This document shows, piece after piece, positions 44,146 to 53,357 of a DNA stretch of 64,000 nucleotides. Under the pieces are notes generated by a model, which saw nothing but the letters and a program-made list of their open reading frames with translations, had not been told where the DNA came from and did not search any database. Position numbers and translations under genes: made by a program. The DNA is from Rhizobiales bacterium NRL2. Its GTDB lineage: Bacteria > Pseudomonadota > Alphaproteobacteria > Minwuiales > Minwuiaceae. The stretch's first letter is position 1, and every line of letters starts with the position of its first letter. The DNA lies in NCBI GenBank assembly GCA_001664005.1, contig CP016093.1:1185001-1249000 (forward strand), read 5' to 3'.

Positions 44146-45339
44146 TCATCGTTGAAGGACGGCGACGCCCGGAAGGACCTTCCCCTCGATCCATTCCAGG
44201 AATGCGCCGCCGGCAGTGGATACATACGAGAAATCGGCCGCCGCGTCAGCGTGGTTCAGCGCCGCAACCGTGTCGCCGCCACCGGCGACGGAATTGAGTT
44301 TGCCGGATTTCGTCAGGCGCGCCGCGGCCCGTGCGATCTCGACCGTGGCCCGGTCGAAGGGCGGCGTCTCGAAGGCGCCCATCGGGCCGTTCCACATCAG
44401 CGTACGGCAGTCCTCCAGCCGTGCGACGGTCTGGGCGATGCTCTTCGGCCCGACGTCCAGGATCATGCGGTCGGCGGGTACCGCCGCGATGTCGACGACA
44501 TCCGAATCGACATCCGCCGCCAGGCTGTCGGCCACCACGGCGTCCAGCGGCAGCAGAATCTCGCAGCCCCGGTTCTCGGCCGCGAACATGATCCGCTGGG
44601 CGGTGGCGACCAGATCCGGCTCGGCGAGCGAGCGGCCCACCTCGAATCCGCGGGCCAGCAGGAAGGTGTTGGCCATGGCTCCGCCGATGATCAGCAGGTC
44701 GACGCTGCCCGAGAGGTTCTCCAGGACGTCCAGCTTGGTGGATACCTTGGCCCCGCCGACCAGCGCCGCCGCCGGGCGCTCGGGGTCGCCCAGCGCGCTC
44801 TCCAGCGCGGTCAGTTCCGCCTCCATGCAACGGCCCGCGACCGTCTCCAGCCGCCGCGCCAGGCCTTCGGTCGAGACATGGGCGCGGTGGGCGCAGGAGA
44901 AGGCGTCCGCGACGAAGGCGTCGCCGAGCGCCGCCATGCGGTCGGCGAGAGCGTCGTCGTTCCTTTCCTCGCCGGCGTGGAAGCGGGTGTTCTCCAGCAG
45001 CAGCACGTCGCCGTCGGCCATCGCGGCGATGCCCTTCTCCGCCGGCTCGCCGACGCAGTCCGGCGCAAAGCCGACGGGCCGGCCAAGACGCTCGGACACT
45101 GCCGCGGCGACCGGTTCCAGCGACAGTTCCGGTTGCCGCTCGCCCTTCGGCCGCCCGAAATGGGCGAGCAGAATCACCTTCGCGCCCTTGTCGGAGAGTT
45201 CCCGGATCGTCGGCAGAACGCGGTCGATCCGCGTGTGGTCGCTGACCCGGCCGTCACGGAAGGGTACGTTCAGGTCGACGCGTACGAGCACGCGCCGGCC
45301 CGCCGCGTTGAGGTCGTCGAGCGTGCGGAACCGGCTCAT
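44146..45339 (-). CDS. pgk: Phosphoglycerate kinase
   Basis: Glycolytic kinase that transfers phosphate between 1,3-bisphosphoglycerate and ADP, 397 residues. The N-terminal substrate site [20 protein letters not shown], the hinge [17 protein letters not shown] and the C-terminal nucleotide loop [13 protein letters not shown] are intact. It starts 15 nt after the gap stop. Confidence 0.96.
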   Translation of the reverse strand: MSRFRTLDDLNAAGRRVLVRVDLNVPFRDGRVSDHTRIDRVLPTIRELSDKGAKVILLAHFGRPKGERQPELSLEPVAAAVSERLGRPVGFAPDCVGEPAEKGIAAMADGDVLLLENTRFHAGEERNDDALADRMAALGDAFVADAFSCAHRAHVSTEGLARRLETVAGRCMEAELTALESALGDPERPAAALVGGAKVSTKLDVLENLSGSVDLLIIGGAMANTFLLARGFEVGRSLAEPDLVATAQRIMFAAENRGCEILLPLDAVVADSLAADVDSDVVDIAAVPADRMILDVGPKSIAQTVARLEDCRTLMWNGPMGAFETPPFDRATVEIARAAARLTKSGKLNSVAGGGDTVAALNHADAAADFSYVSTAGGAFLEWIEGKVLPGVAVLQR

Positions 45340-45354
45340 GCGATGGCCCTCCGC

Positions 45355-46362
45355 TCAGATCAGACGGCCCATGGCGACCGCGGTGTCGCCCATGCGGTTG
45401 GAGAAGCCCCACTCGTTGTCGTACCAGCTCAGCACGCGCACGAAGGTGCCGTCGATGACCTGCGTCTGGGTCAGGTCGAAGGTCGAACTGGCCGGCGAGT
45501 GGTTGAAGTCGACCGAGACCAGCGGCTCGTCATTGACCTCAAGCACGCCTTTCAGCCGGCCTTCGGCGGCCTGCTTCATGGCTTCGTTGATCTCTTCGGC
45601 CGAGGTCTTGCGCGACGCCTGGAAGGTGAGGTCGATCAGCGAGACGTTGTTGGTCGGCACGCGGATCGCCGTGCCGTCCAGCTTGCCCGCGAGTTCCGGC
45701 AGCACCAGTCCGACGGCCTTGGCCGCGCCGGTCGAGGTCGGGATCATCGAGGACGCGGCGGCGCGGGCGCGGCGCAGGTCGCTGTGCAGGGTGTCGACCG
45801 TGCGCTGGTCGCCGGTATAGGCGTGGATGGTGGTCATGAAGCCGCTCTCGATGCCGATCGAATCGTTCAGCACCTGGGCGACCGGGGCCAGGCAGTTGGT
45901 GGTGCATGAGGCGTTGGAAACCACCTGGTGGCCGCTCTCCAGTTTGTCGTGATTGACGCCGTAGACCACCGTGAGGTCGGCGCCGGAGGCCGGCGCCGAG
46001 ACGAGCACGCGCCTGGCGCCGGCCTGCAGATGGGCCGAGGCCTTCTCCTTCGACGCGAACAGGCCGGTGCACTCCAGCGCGATGTCGACGCCCATGTCGC
46101 CCCAGGGCAGCTTCGCCGGATCGCGCTCGGCCAGCACCCGGATCTCGCCCTTGCCGTAGTCCATGCCGCTGTCGGTGGTGGTCACCTTCATCGGAAAGCG
46201 GCCATGCACGGTGTCGTAGCGCAACAGATGGGCGTTCGCCTCGATCGAGCCGAGATCGTTGATGGCGACGACCTGGATGTCGTTGCGGCCCGATTCGGCA
46301 AGGGCGCGCAGAACCAGGCGGCCGATGCGGCCGAATCCGTTGATGGCGACACGTAGCGTCAT
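45355..46362 (-). CDS. gap: Glyceraldehyde-3-phosphate dehydrogenase, type I
   Basis: Phosphorylating GAPDH, 335 residues. The Rossmann start [15 protein letters not shown], the catalytic Cys in [14 protein letters not shown] and the catalytic His in [10 protein letters not shown] are all present, and the C terminus has [12 protein letters not shown]. The Asp in VAINDLGS after strand 2 favours NAD. It lies 18 nt after tkt in the same operon. Confidence 0.96.
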   Translation of the reverse strand: MTLRVAINGFGRIGRLVLRALAESGRNDIQVVAINDLGSIEANAHLLRYDTVHGRFPMKVTTTDSGMDYGKGEIRVLAERDPAKLPWGDMGVDIALECTGLFASKEKASAHLQAGARRVLVSAPASGADLTVVYGVNHDKLESGHQVVSNASCTTNCLAPVAQVLNDSIGIESGFMTTIHAYTGDQRTVDTLHSDLRRARAAASSMIPTSTGAAKAVGLVLPELAGKLDGTAIRVPTNNVSLIDLTFQASRKTSAEEINEAMKQAAEGRLKGVLEVNDEPLVSVDFNHSPASSTFDLTQTQVIDGTFVRVLSWYDNEWGFSNRMGDTAVAMGRLI

Positions 46363-46380
46363 TCTTCTTTTCCTTCCTGA

Positions 46381-48354
46381 CTAGCCGAGCCGCCCCTTGG
46401 CGGCCTCCGCGATCGCGGCGGGCGTGATGCCGAAATGTTCGTAGAGCTGGTCGGCGGGCGCCGATGCGCCGAAGCCGGTCATGCCGACGAAGCCGCCATT
46501 CTCCCCGACATAGCGTTCCCAGCCGAAGGGGGAAGCGGCTTCCACCGCGATGCGCACCGTCCCGGGCCTGAGCGTCTGGTTGCGGTAGTCCTCATCCTGC
46601 GCATCGAAAATCTCGCGGCAGGGCATGGAAACGACCGAGGTCGGGATGCTGTCGGCCTGGAGCTGCTTGCGCGCCGCCAGCGCCAGCGCGACTTCGGTTC
46701 CGGTCGCGATCAGCGTGACTTTCGCCTCGCCTGCGGCCTCCTTGAGGATATAGCCGCCGCGGGCGGAGAGATCCTTAGCTTCTGCGCGCACCTGCGGCGT
46801 GCCCTGGCGGGAGAGCGCGAGCACCGACGGGCCCGAATCGTGCGCCAGCGCCAGTCTCCAGCACTCGGCCGTCTCCACCGCGTCGGCCGGACGGAAAACG
46901 CGCACGTTCGGGATCGCCCGCAGCGCGGCGAGATGTTCGACCGGCTGGTGGGTCGGACCGTCCTCGCCCAGACCGATCGAATCATGGGTCATCACGTAGA
47001 TCACCCGCTGACCCATCAGCGCCGAAAGGCGGATGGACGGGCGGCAGTAATCGGTGAAGACCAGGAAAGTGCCGCCGTAGGGGATGACGCCGCCATGGAG
47101 CGCCATGCCGTTCATCGCCGCAGCCATGCCGTGTTCGCGCACGCCGTAGTAGATGTAGGAACCCGCGAAGTCGCCCGGCGTCACCGGCGTCATGGCGCCG
47201 GTCTTGGTCAGGTTCGAACCGGTCAGATCGGCGGAACCGCCGACCATTTCGGGCAGCGCCGGCTGCAGCACCTCGATGGCCATCTGTGAAGCCTTGCGCG
47301 TCGCCACGTTCGGCTTGTCCTGCAGCAGCTTGGCGATATGCGCCTCGATCCCGGCCTCCCAGCCGTCGGGCAGGCGGCCCGACATGATGCGCTTGAAGGT
47401 CTCGTGGCGGTCCTGGTCGATCTCCGCCAGGCGCACGTCCCAGGCCGCCGAGCGGGAGGCGCCGCGGGCACCGACCAGCCGCCAGGCGTCGAGCACGTCG
47501 TCGGGCACCTCGAAGGGCGCGGAAGTCCAGCCGAGCTTCTCGCGCGCCGCCTGGATCTCCTCATCGCCCAGCGGGGCGCCATGGGTGGCTGCTGTGCCCT
47601 GCTTGTTGGGCGCGCCGTAGCCGATGACGGTCTTGCAGGCGATCAGCGAGGGCCGCGGCTCGTTGCGGGCGGCCTCGATCGCGTCGGCGACCGCCTTGTG
47701 ATCGTGGCCGTCGCAGTCGAGCACGTGCCAGCCAAGGGCGGCGAATCGCGCCATCTGGTTGTCGGAACAGGCGAGGTCGACCGAGCCGTCGATGGAAATG
47801 CTGTTGTCGTCGAAGAGGACGACCAGCTTGCCCAGCTTCAGATGGCCGGCGAGGCTGGCCGCCTCGTGGCTGATGCCTTCCATCAGGCAGCCGTCGCCGG
47901 CGATCACGTAGGTGAAGTGATCGACCACCGTGTCGCCGAAGCGCGCGTTCAGGATGCGCTCCGCCAGCGCCATGCCGACGGCGTTGCCCAGGCCCTGGCC
48001 CAGCGGACCGGTGGTGGTCTCGATGCCGGCGGCGTGGCCGTATTCGGGATGGCCGGCGGTGCGGGAGCCGAACTGGCGGAAGTTCTTCAGCTCTTCGATG
48101 GTCATGTCCGCATAGCCCGTCAGGTAGAGCAGCGAATAGAGCAGCATCGAGCCATGACCGGCGCTCAGCACGAAGCGGTCGCGGTCCGGCCAGTCGGGCC
48201 GGCGCGGATCGAACGCCAGGTACTTGCTGAAAAGCACCGTCGCTACGTCGGCCATGCCCATGGGCATGCCGGGATGGCCGGAGTTCGCCTTCTGGACAGC
48301 GTCCATCGACAAGGCTCGGATGGCGTTCGCCATCTCGCGCGGATCAACATTCAT
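46381..48354 (-). CDS. tkt: Transketolase
   Basis: Thiamine diphosphate enzyme of the pentose phosphate and Calvin cycles, 657 residues. The TPP motif runs from [18 protein letters not shown] to a closing DDNSISIDG. Histidines for substrate are in [12 protein letters not shown] and the [20 protein letters not shown] loop of the pyrimidine domain. It leads the tkt-gap-pgk-fba operon, a typical alphaproteobacterial arrangement for interconversion of trioses and sugars. No RuBisCO or phosphoribulokinase is present in this window, so a Calvin cycle is not implied. Confidence 0.96.
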   Translation of the reverse strand: MNVDPREMANAIRALSMDAVQKANSGHPGMPMGMADVATVLFSKYLAFDPRRPDWPDRDRFVLSAGHGSMLLYSLLYLTGYADMTIEELKNFRQFGSRTAGHPEYGHAAGIETTTGPLGQGLGNAVGMALAERILNARFGDTVVDHFTYVIAGDGCLMEGISHEAASLAGHLKLGKLVVLFDDNSISIDGSVDLACSDNQMARFAALGWHVLDCDGHDHKAVADAIEAARNEPRPSLIACKTVIGYGAPNKQGTAATHGAPLGDEEIQAAREKLGWTSAPFEVPDDVLDAWRLVGARGASRSAAWDVRLAEIDQDRHETFKRIMSGRLPDGWEAGIEAHIAKLLQDKPNVATRKASQMAIEVLQPALPEMVGGSADLTGSNLTKTGAMTPVTPGDFAGSYIYYGVREHGMAAAMNGMALHGGVIPYGGTFLVFTDYCRPSIRLSALMGQRVIYVMTHDSIGLGEDGPTHQPVEHLAALRAIPNVRVFRPADAVETAECWRLALAHDSGPSVLALSRQGTPQVRAEAKDLSARGGYILKEAAGEAKVTLIATGTEVALALAARKQLQADSIPTSVVSMPCREIFDAQDEDYRNQTLRPGTVRIAVEAASPFGWERYVGENGGFVGMTGFGASAPADQLYEHFGITPAAIAEAAKGRLG

Positions 48355-48580
48355 ACGTTCTGGGCCTCGGCGCTTCTGGACGGCATGTCCGACGAACCTT
48401 CACGCCCGGCCGGAACGCCTCGCTGGTGAAATGACGTTCGCTGTCCGGGCACAAGATGCCCGGGCCGCCCCGCTGATCGGCGCAGCCCGAAAGCGGCGGC
48501 AAAATGCCGGGCGGTCGTTCGGGCGTCAACCACGGCGAACCCGAATTCGCCAAAACCGGAACGGTCGGTGCGGGAGCTTG

Positions 48581-48610
48581 TTGACGGCAAATCAGGCTTG
48601 TTTCTATGGT
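48581..48610 (+). promoter_or_regulatory. Probable sigma-70 promoter for the coiled-coil gene, zapA and perhaps 6S RNA
   Basis: TTGACG at 48581-48586 and TATGGT at 48605-48610 are separated by 18 nt in a 307-nt gap between divergent genes. Just downstream lies an inverted repeat (GTTAGC at 48616-48621, GCTAAC at 48629-48634) that could be an operator or leader hairpin. The rest of the gap holds a further GC-rich palindrome (CCGGGCA...TGCCCGG near 48437-48456), nearer to tkt. Confidence 0.55.
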
Positions 48611-48661
48611 AACGTGTTAGCAGCGGCGGCTAACGCCATGCAGGACCGATGATAATTGTCC

Positions 48662-48961
48662 ATGAATGACCTCAGGCCCCGGAATTCGGACCCGTGGGAG
48701 CGCATTGCCTCAGCCATCGAGCGTCTGGAACAGGCCGGCGCGGCGGACGTTGTGCGTCGAACAGCCGCAGAATCATCCGACGGCGACGCGCGTGCGCAAC
48801 TGGCCGCGGAGGTCGAAGCGCTGAAGGGCGACAATGCCGAATTGCGGGACCGTCTGGCGGAGCGCGAGGCCGTGGTTGAGCGGCTCCGACGGGAGGCCGC
48901 GCGCATGGCCGGACAGGTGGATCGCGCGCTGGAACAGCTTTCCCTGATCGTGAAGGGATGA
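48662..48961 (+). CDS. Small coiled-coil protein upstream of zapA
   Basis: A 99-residue acidic protein. Residues 40-95 are a continuous coiled coil (AAEVEALKGDNAELRDRLAE, then REAVVERLRREAARMAGQVD). Similar small coiled-coil genes (DUF4164-type) stand directly before zapA in many Alphaproteobacteria. A role in cell division together with ZapA, similar in spirit to ZapB, is an inference from position and shape only. ATG 48662 was chosen over the TTG at 48656. zapA starts 4 nt after its stop. Confidence 0.75.
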   Translation: MNDLRPRNSDPWERIASAIERLEQAGAADVVRRTAAESSDGDARAQLAAEVEALKGDNAELRDRLAEREAVVERLRREAARMAGQVDRALEQLSLIVKG

Positions 48962-48965
48962 GCCG

Positions 48966-49295
48966 ATGCCGCACGTGACCGTTTCCATCAATGGCCGGGA
49001 CCATGTCATCGGCTGCGGCGAGGGCGAGGAGGATCGTGTCCGGCAACTCGCGGCCTTCGTCGACAAGCGCGCCACCGAACTGGTCGACGGCGGCATGAAG
49101 GTGCCGGACGCGCGGCTGATGATGATGACCGCGCTGATGATCGCGGACGAACTGGCGACCGCCTATGAGGAGCTGGACACCGCGCGCGCCGGCGGCGGAT
49201 CGGACGGCGGCGCCAATGACGGCCGGGCCCGGGAGATCGCGGATCGGCTGGAGGCGCTGGCCGAGCGCATGGAATCTTTTTCCTCCACCGGCTGA
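48966..49295 (+). CDS. zapA: Cell division protein ZapA
   Basis: A 109-residue FtsZ-ring associated protein. The N-terminal globular part has VTVSINGRDHVIGCGEGEED and RVRQLAAFVDKRATELV, followed by the coiled-coil dimerisation helix from MMMTALMIADELATAYEELD to the end. ZapA crosslinks FtsZ filaments. The 6S RNA gene follows 35 nt later, as is usual in Proteobacteria. Confidence 0.9.
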   Translation: MPHVTVSINGRDHVIGCGEGEEDRVRQLAAFVDKRATELVDGGMKVPDARLMMMTALMIADELATAYEELDTARAGGGSDGGANDGRAREIADRLEALAERMESFSSTG

Positions 49296-49330
49296 GATCA
49301 CTCGCACTTTCCGCGATTCGTACTACATTG

Positions 49331-49511
49331 ACGGCTCGGGCGGACCACTGCGGGGTTCGTCAGACCAGCGAAGCCCCTGGGCCAATGAAGTCCTCTAGGG
49401 AGCTGTCACTGTCCGGGGCCGTGGTCCCGGATACAACGGCGCCCACCTGGTTAGCCAGGCCACAGAGGTGCTTGCATATGTCGACGGCTTTCGCGGGGCC
49501 GCCCGAGCCAC
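49331..49511 (+). ncRNA. ssrS: 6S RNA
   Basis: This 307-nt gap after zapA holds a region with a perfect 11-bp closing stem (GGCTCGGGCGG at 49333-49343, CCGCCCGAGCC at 49499-49509), about 180 nt apart, enclosing further pairable segments and an open central region. Length, position directly downstream of zapA and the long-rod layout are those of 6S RNA, which binds the sigma-70 RNA polymerase holoenzyme. A GCCCG...CGGGC hairpin with TTCTTG follows (about 49501-49527) as a possible terminator. The exact ends are inferred. Confidence 0.8.
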
Positions 49512-49602
49512 GCCTGAGCGGGCTTCTTGTCCCGCGGCGACGGCGTTTCGTCGCCCTATATGGTTTTCCTGGACGTGAAGAGGCCACGGGGGACGCCATT
49601 CC

Positions 49603-51276
49603 ATGATCAGACTGCTCGCTCTCATCTTCATCCTGCTGATTTCCGTCTCGGCGCGGGCGGAGACGCGTCCGCCCATGGTGGCTGCGGCGCACCCGCTGGC
49701 GGCCGAAGCCGGCATGGCGGTGCTGCGTGACGGCGGCTCGGCGGTGGATGCGGCGATCGCCGTGCAGGCGGTGCTGACCCTGGTCGAGCCGCAGTCATCG
49801 GGCATCGGGGGCGGCGCCTTCATGCTGCACTGGCATGCTGGGGAGGGCCGGCTGGACGCCTATGACGGCCGCGAAACCGCGCCGGCGGCGGCCACGGAGG
49901 CCCTTTTCCTGAACGACGACGGCACGCCCCTGGGCTTCTTCGAAGCGGTGGTCGGCGGCCGCGCGGTCGGCGCGCCCGGCGTGCTGCGCATGCTCGAGCT
50001 GGCGCACGCGGATCACGGCAGGCTCGAATGGGCGCGGCTGTTCGAAGACGCCATCCGCCTGTCGCGCGACGGTTTCGACGTGACGCCCAGGCTGCATTAC
50101 CTGCTGGATCGCGACCGCTATCTCAAGGCCTCGCCCAGCGCTGCGCCGTACTTCTACGATGCAGACGGCGCGGCCTGGCCTGTCGGCCACATACTGCGGA
50201 ACCCGGCGCTGGCCGAGACGCTGTCGCTTGTCGCCGAGGGCGGAGCCGACGCCCTGCACGAGGGCCCGGTCGCGGCGGACATCGTCGCCGCGGTTCGTGG
50301 CCATGCGGAGAATCCGGGGCTGTTGAGCGAAGCGGATCTGGCCGGTTACGCGGCGAAGCGGCGGCCGCCCGTCTGCATCGGCTATCGCTCGCACCGGGTC
50401 TGCGGCATGCCGCCGCCGACCTCGGGCGGCGTCGCGGTCGCGCAGATCCTCGGCATGCTCAGCCGATTCGACCTTGGCAGCGCCGGTCCCGCGCCTGTGC
50501 TGGTCCATCTGGTCGCCGAGGCGGAGAAGCGCGCCTATGCTGACCGGGCGCGGTTCCTGGCCGACAGCGATGTGGTCGATGTTCCCGTGGCCGAACTGCT
50601 CGATCCCGACTACCTCGCCCGCCGCGCCGCGGAGATCGATGCGACGGTGGCCTCGGGCGAGGCGGAGCCCGGCCTGCCCCGGCAGCGGGGACTGCGCGAC
50701 GGCGATGATCTGACGCAGCCTGCGACGACTCACTTCGTCATCGCGGATGCAGCGGGCAACGTGGTTTCCATGACGTCGTCGGTGGAGAACGCCTTCGGCT
50801 CGCGCATCTTCGTGCGCGGCTTCCTGCTCAACAACCAGCTCACGGATTTCTCCTTCGCGCCCGACGACGCGGAGGGGCTGGCTGTCGCCAACCGCGTGGA
50901 GCCCGGCAAGCGCCCGCGCAGCTCCATGTCGCCGACCATCGTGCTGGATCGGGAAGGAGGCTTCCGCCTGGCCATCGGCTCGCCGGGCGGCAGCCGCATC
51001 ATCGGCTATGTGGCCCGGACCCTGATCGGCGTGCTCGATCTTGGCCTGACGGTGCAGCAGGCGATCGACCTGCCCAACTTCGTCAACCGCAACGGGGCAA
51101 CCGACCTGGAAGATGTGGCGGAAGTCGAAGACATGCGGCGCGCGCTGGAGGCCATGGGCCACGTGGTGAACGTGCGTGGCCTCAACAGCGGCCTGCACGG
51201 GATCGAGCATGTCGACGGGGTCTGGCGCGGCGGCGCCGATCCCCGCCGCGAGGGTGTCGTGCTGGGCACGGAGTAG
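49603..51276 (+). CDS. ggt: Gamma-glutamyltransferase
   Basis: Periplasmic N-terminal-nucleophile hydrolase, 557 residues, with a signal peptide (MIRLLALIFILLISVSARA). The autocleavage and catalytic Thr is in LTQPATTHFVIADAAGNVVS (first Thr of TTH), and the gamma-glutamyl binding residues are in DAYDGRETAP, PRSSMSPTIV and IGSPGGSRI. It transfers or hydrolyses the gamma-glutamyl group of glutathione. In E. coli and many others the 6S RNA neighbour is ygfA/fau; here it is ggt. Confidence 0.93.
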   Translation: MIRLLALIFILLISVSARAETRPPMVAAAHPLAAEAGMAVLRDGGSAVDAAIAVQAVLTLVEPQSSGIGGGAFMLHWHAGEGRLDAYDGRETAPAAATEALFLNDDGTPLGFFEAVVGGRAVGAPGVLRMLELAHADHGRLEWARLFEDAIRLSRDGFDVTPRLHYLLDRDRYLKASPSAAPYFYDADGAAWPVGHILRNPALAETLSLVAEGGADALHEGPVAADIVAAVRGHAENPGLLSEADLAGYAAKRRPPVCIGYRSHRVCGMPPPTSGGVAVAQILGMLSRFDLGSAGPAPVLVHLVAEAEKRAYADRARFLADSDVVDVPVAELLDPDYLARRAAEIDATVASGEAEPGLPRQRGLRDGDDLTQPATTHFVIADAAGNVVSMTSSVENAFGSRIFVRGFLLNNQLTDFSFAPDDAEGLAVANRVEPGKRPRSSMSPTIVLDREGGFRLAIGSPGGSRIIGYVARTLIGVLDLGLTVQQAIDLPNFVNRNGATDLEDVAEVEDMRRALEAMGHVVNVRGLNSGLHGIEHVDGVWRGGADPRREGVVLGTE

Positions 51277-51308
51277 GGGCGCAGCGCGGGTCCGTCTGAA
51301 AGCGAAAA

Positions 51309-51377
51309 TCCCCCACCCGGATCAGCTGCGCGGATCCACCCTCCCCCTTGGCAAGGGGGAGGGAAAGGGAGGGGGAT
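51309..51377. repeat. Nested palindromic intergenic element
   Basis: The inner palindrome is a perfect 11-bp stem (CCCTCCCCCTT at 51339-51349, AAGGGGGAGGG at 51353-51363, loop GGC). An outer pair (ATCCCCC at 51309-51315, GGGGGAT at 51371-51377) frames it. It sits between two convergent genes and may also act as a terminator. It resembles widespread alphaproteobacterial mosaic repeats. Confidence 0.65.
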
Positions 51378-51398
51378 CGTCTCGAGTTCGGGCGGCCG

Positions 51399-52376
51399 TC
51401 AGCCGCCGGAGATCAGCTCCGCCTGCTTGACCATGGCCTCGGCCTGCTTGATCGAGGCGATGTCGATCAGCTTGCCGTCGAGGGCCACGGCGCCGCGGCC
51501 TTCCTTCTGCGCCTGCTCCATGGCGGCGAGGATGCGGCGGGCCTTCTCGACTTCCTTCTCGGCGGGGGTGAAGACCTCGTTGGCGATGCCGATCTGCTTG
51601 GGATGGATCGCCCACTTGCCCTCGCAGCCCAGGATCGCGGCGCGCTGCGCCTGGGCGCGGTAGCCGTCCGGGTCGGAGAAGTCGCCGAAGGGGCCGTCGA
51701 TCGGCCGGAGACCGTTGGCGCGGGCGGCGACCACCATGCGGGCGATGGCGTAGTGCCACATGTCGCCCCAGTGATAGTCGCGCTTGCCGGCGTCGTCGGC
51801 GTCGGTCAGCACGCCATAGTTCGGGTTCGGACCGCCGATGGAGGTGGTGCGCGCCTTGGTGGAGGCGGCGTAGTCGGCGACGCCGAAATGCAGCGATTCG
51901 TTGCGCGGGCTGGCGGCGGCGATCTCGTCGACATTGGCCATGCCAAGCGCGGTCTCGATGATCATCTCGAAGCCGATGCGCTTCTTGCGGCCCTTGGCGG
52001 CCTCGATCTGGGTGACCAGCATGTCGACGGCGTAGATGTCGGAGGCGGTGCCGGCCTTCGGGATCATGATCAGGTCGAGCCGCTCGCCGGTCTGCTCCAG
52101 CACGTCGACGACATCGCGGTACATGTAATGGGTGTCGAGGCCGTTGATGCGCAACGACATCGTCTTGTTGCCCCAGTCGATGTCGTTGAGCCCCTCGATG
52201 ATGTTCTTGCGCGCCTGCGGCTTGTCGTCGGGCGCGACCGCGTCTTCCAGATCGAGAAAGATGACGTCCGCATCGGACTTTGCGGCCTTTTCGAACATCT
52301 GCGGCGAGGAGCCGGGCACGGAAAGCTCGCAGCGATTCAGGCGCGGCGTGGTCTGTTCGACGATCTTGAAGCTCAT
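51399..52376 (-). CDS. mcl1: L-malyl-CoA/beta-methylmalyl-CoA lyase
   Basis: HpcH/HpaI-type CoA ester lyase, 325 residues. It is very similar in layout to the Rhodobacter enzyme: NRCELSVPGSSPQMFEKAAK, DVIFLDLEDAVAPDDK with the metal-binding acidic residues, LRINGLDTHYMYRDVVDVLE, MIPKAGTASDIYAVD, and the closing KWAIHPKQIGIANEVFTP. It cleaves malyl-CoA and beta-methylmalyl-CoA to glyoxylate plus acetyl- or propionyl-CoA, steps of the ethylmalonyl-CoA pathway. Together with pccA in this window this suggests acetyl-CoA assimilation without a glyoxylate shunt, though the key enzyme (Ccr) is not seen here. Confidence 0.9.
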   Translation of the reverse strand: MSFKIVEQTTPRLNRCELSVPGSSPQMFEKAAKSDADVIFLDLEDAVAPDDKPQARKNIIEGLNDIDWGNKTMSLRINGLDTHYMYRDVVDVLEQTGERLDLIMIPKAGTASDIYAVDMLVTQIEAAKGRKKRIGFEMIIETALGMANVDEIAAASPRNESLHFGVADYAASTKARTTSIGGPNPNYGVLTDADDAGKRDYHWGDMWHYAIARMVVAARANGLRPIDGPFGDFSDPDGYRAQAQRAAILGCEGKWAIHPKQIGIANEVFTPAEKEVEKARRILAAMEQAQKEGRGAVALDGKLIDIASIKQAEAMVKQAELISGG

Positions 52377-52421
52377 CGCAATTCCCCCTGGAAGAAAGTT
52401 CTCCCGGCTATAGACCGTGGC

Positions 52422-53357
52422 TCAGCGCCGGGCAAGCGGATGCGCGCCCCTGACGAGGTCCGTCAGACGCTCATCCTGCACGTGTGTATAAATCTGCGTG
52501 GTCGAGATGTCCGCGTGGCCGAGCAGTTTCTGGAGGCTTCGCAGGTCTGCGCCGCCGGCCAGCAGGTGGCTGGCGAAGGCATGGCGCAGCACGTGCGGAG
52601 AGACGCGCGCGGGACGGATGCCGGCCGTCCCGGCCAGCTTCTTCAGTTCCAGCGCGAAGTGCTGGCGGGTCAGGTGGCCCGCCGCGCCGCGCGACGGAAA
52701 CAGCCAGTCCGACGGCCGGCCGGCCGTCAGGAAGCGGGCGCGGACCGCGTGATAATCCGCCAGCGCCGCCAGCGCCTCCGGGCTCATGGGCGCCAGCCGC
52801 TCCTTGCCGCCCTTGCCGCGCACCATCAGGAAGCGGCCGTCGCCGCTGAGCGTCGGATGGGGCAGGGTGAGCAGTTCGCTGACCCGCAGCCCGGCGGCGT
52901 AGAGAATCTCGATCAGGCAGATCAGGCGCACGCCGCGATGGTCGCGCCGGGCGCGGGCCGCAGCGATCAGCGCGCCGATCTCGTCCACCGAGAGCGTCTT
53001 CGGCAGAGGGCGGCCGCGCTTCGGCGCATCGAGGGCGAGGGCCGGATTGTCGGCTCGCAGCCCCTCGGCCAGCAGGAAGGCGTAGAGCCGGCGCGCCGAG
53101 GAGGTGCGGCGGGCCTGGGTCGCCGCCGCCAGACCCTGACGCGAGAGATGACCGAGCCAGGCCCGGAGCGCCTCCGTGTCCGCGTCCGCGATGGCGCGCC
53201 CGCGCCCGGCGAGCCAGCCGGCGAGCCCGTCCAGATCGCGGCGGTAGGCGGCGATGGTATTGGCTGCGGCGTTGCGTTCGGCCGTCATCATGTCGAGAAA
53301 CAGCTCGATCAGCCGGGCATCGTCCGGCCGCGGTGCGGGGACCTCAGTCTCCCTGGG
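52422..53357 (-). CDS. xerD: Site-specific tyrosine recombinase XerD
   Basis: Chromosome-dimer resolving recombinase, 311 residues. The catalytic set is complete: Arg in AAGLRVSELL, Lys in GKGGKERLAPMS, HxxR in SPHVLRHAFASHLL, His in LGHADISTTQ and the nucleophilic Tyr in TQIYTHV. It works with XerC at dif. I chose TTG 53357, which overlaps the upstream gene stop by 14 nt. The longer frame upstream gives no family similarity. Confidence 0.9.
   Translation of the reverse strand, partial: PRETEVPAPRPDDARLIELFLDMMTAERNAAANTIAAYRRDLDGLAGWLAGRGRAIADADTEALRAWLGHLSRQGLAAATQARRTSSARRLYAFLLAEGLRADNPALALDAPKRGRPLPKTLSVDEIGALIAAARARRDHRGVRLICLIEILYAAGLRVSELLTLPHPTLSGDGRFLMVRGKGGKERLAPMSPEALAALADYHAVRARFLTAGRPSDWLFPSRGAAGHLTRQHFALELKKLAGTAGIRPARVSPHVLRHAFASHLLAGGADLRSLQKLLGHADISTTQIYTHVQDERLTDLVRGAHPLARR

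Noticed and set aside
46381-48354. Calvin cycle operon
   Set aside because: tkt-gap-pgk-fba are present but there is no RuBisCO, phosphoribulokinase or CbbR in the window, and the same operon serves ordinary sugar metabolism.
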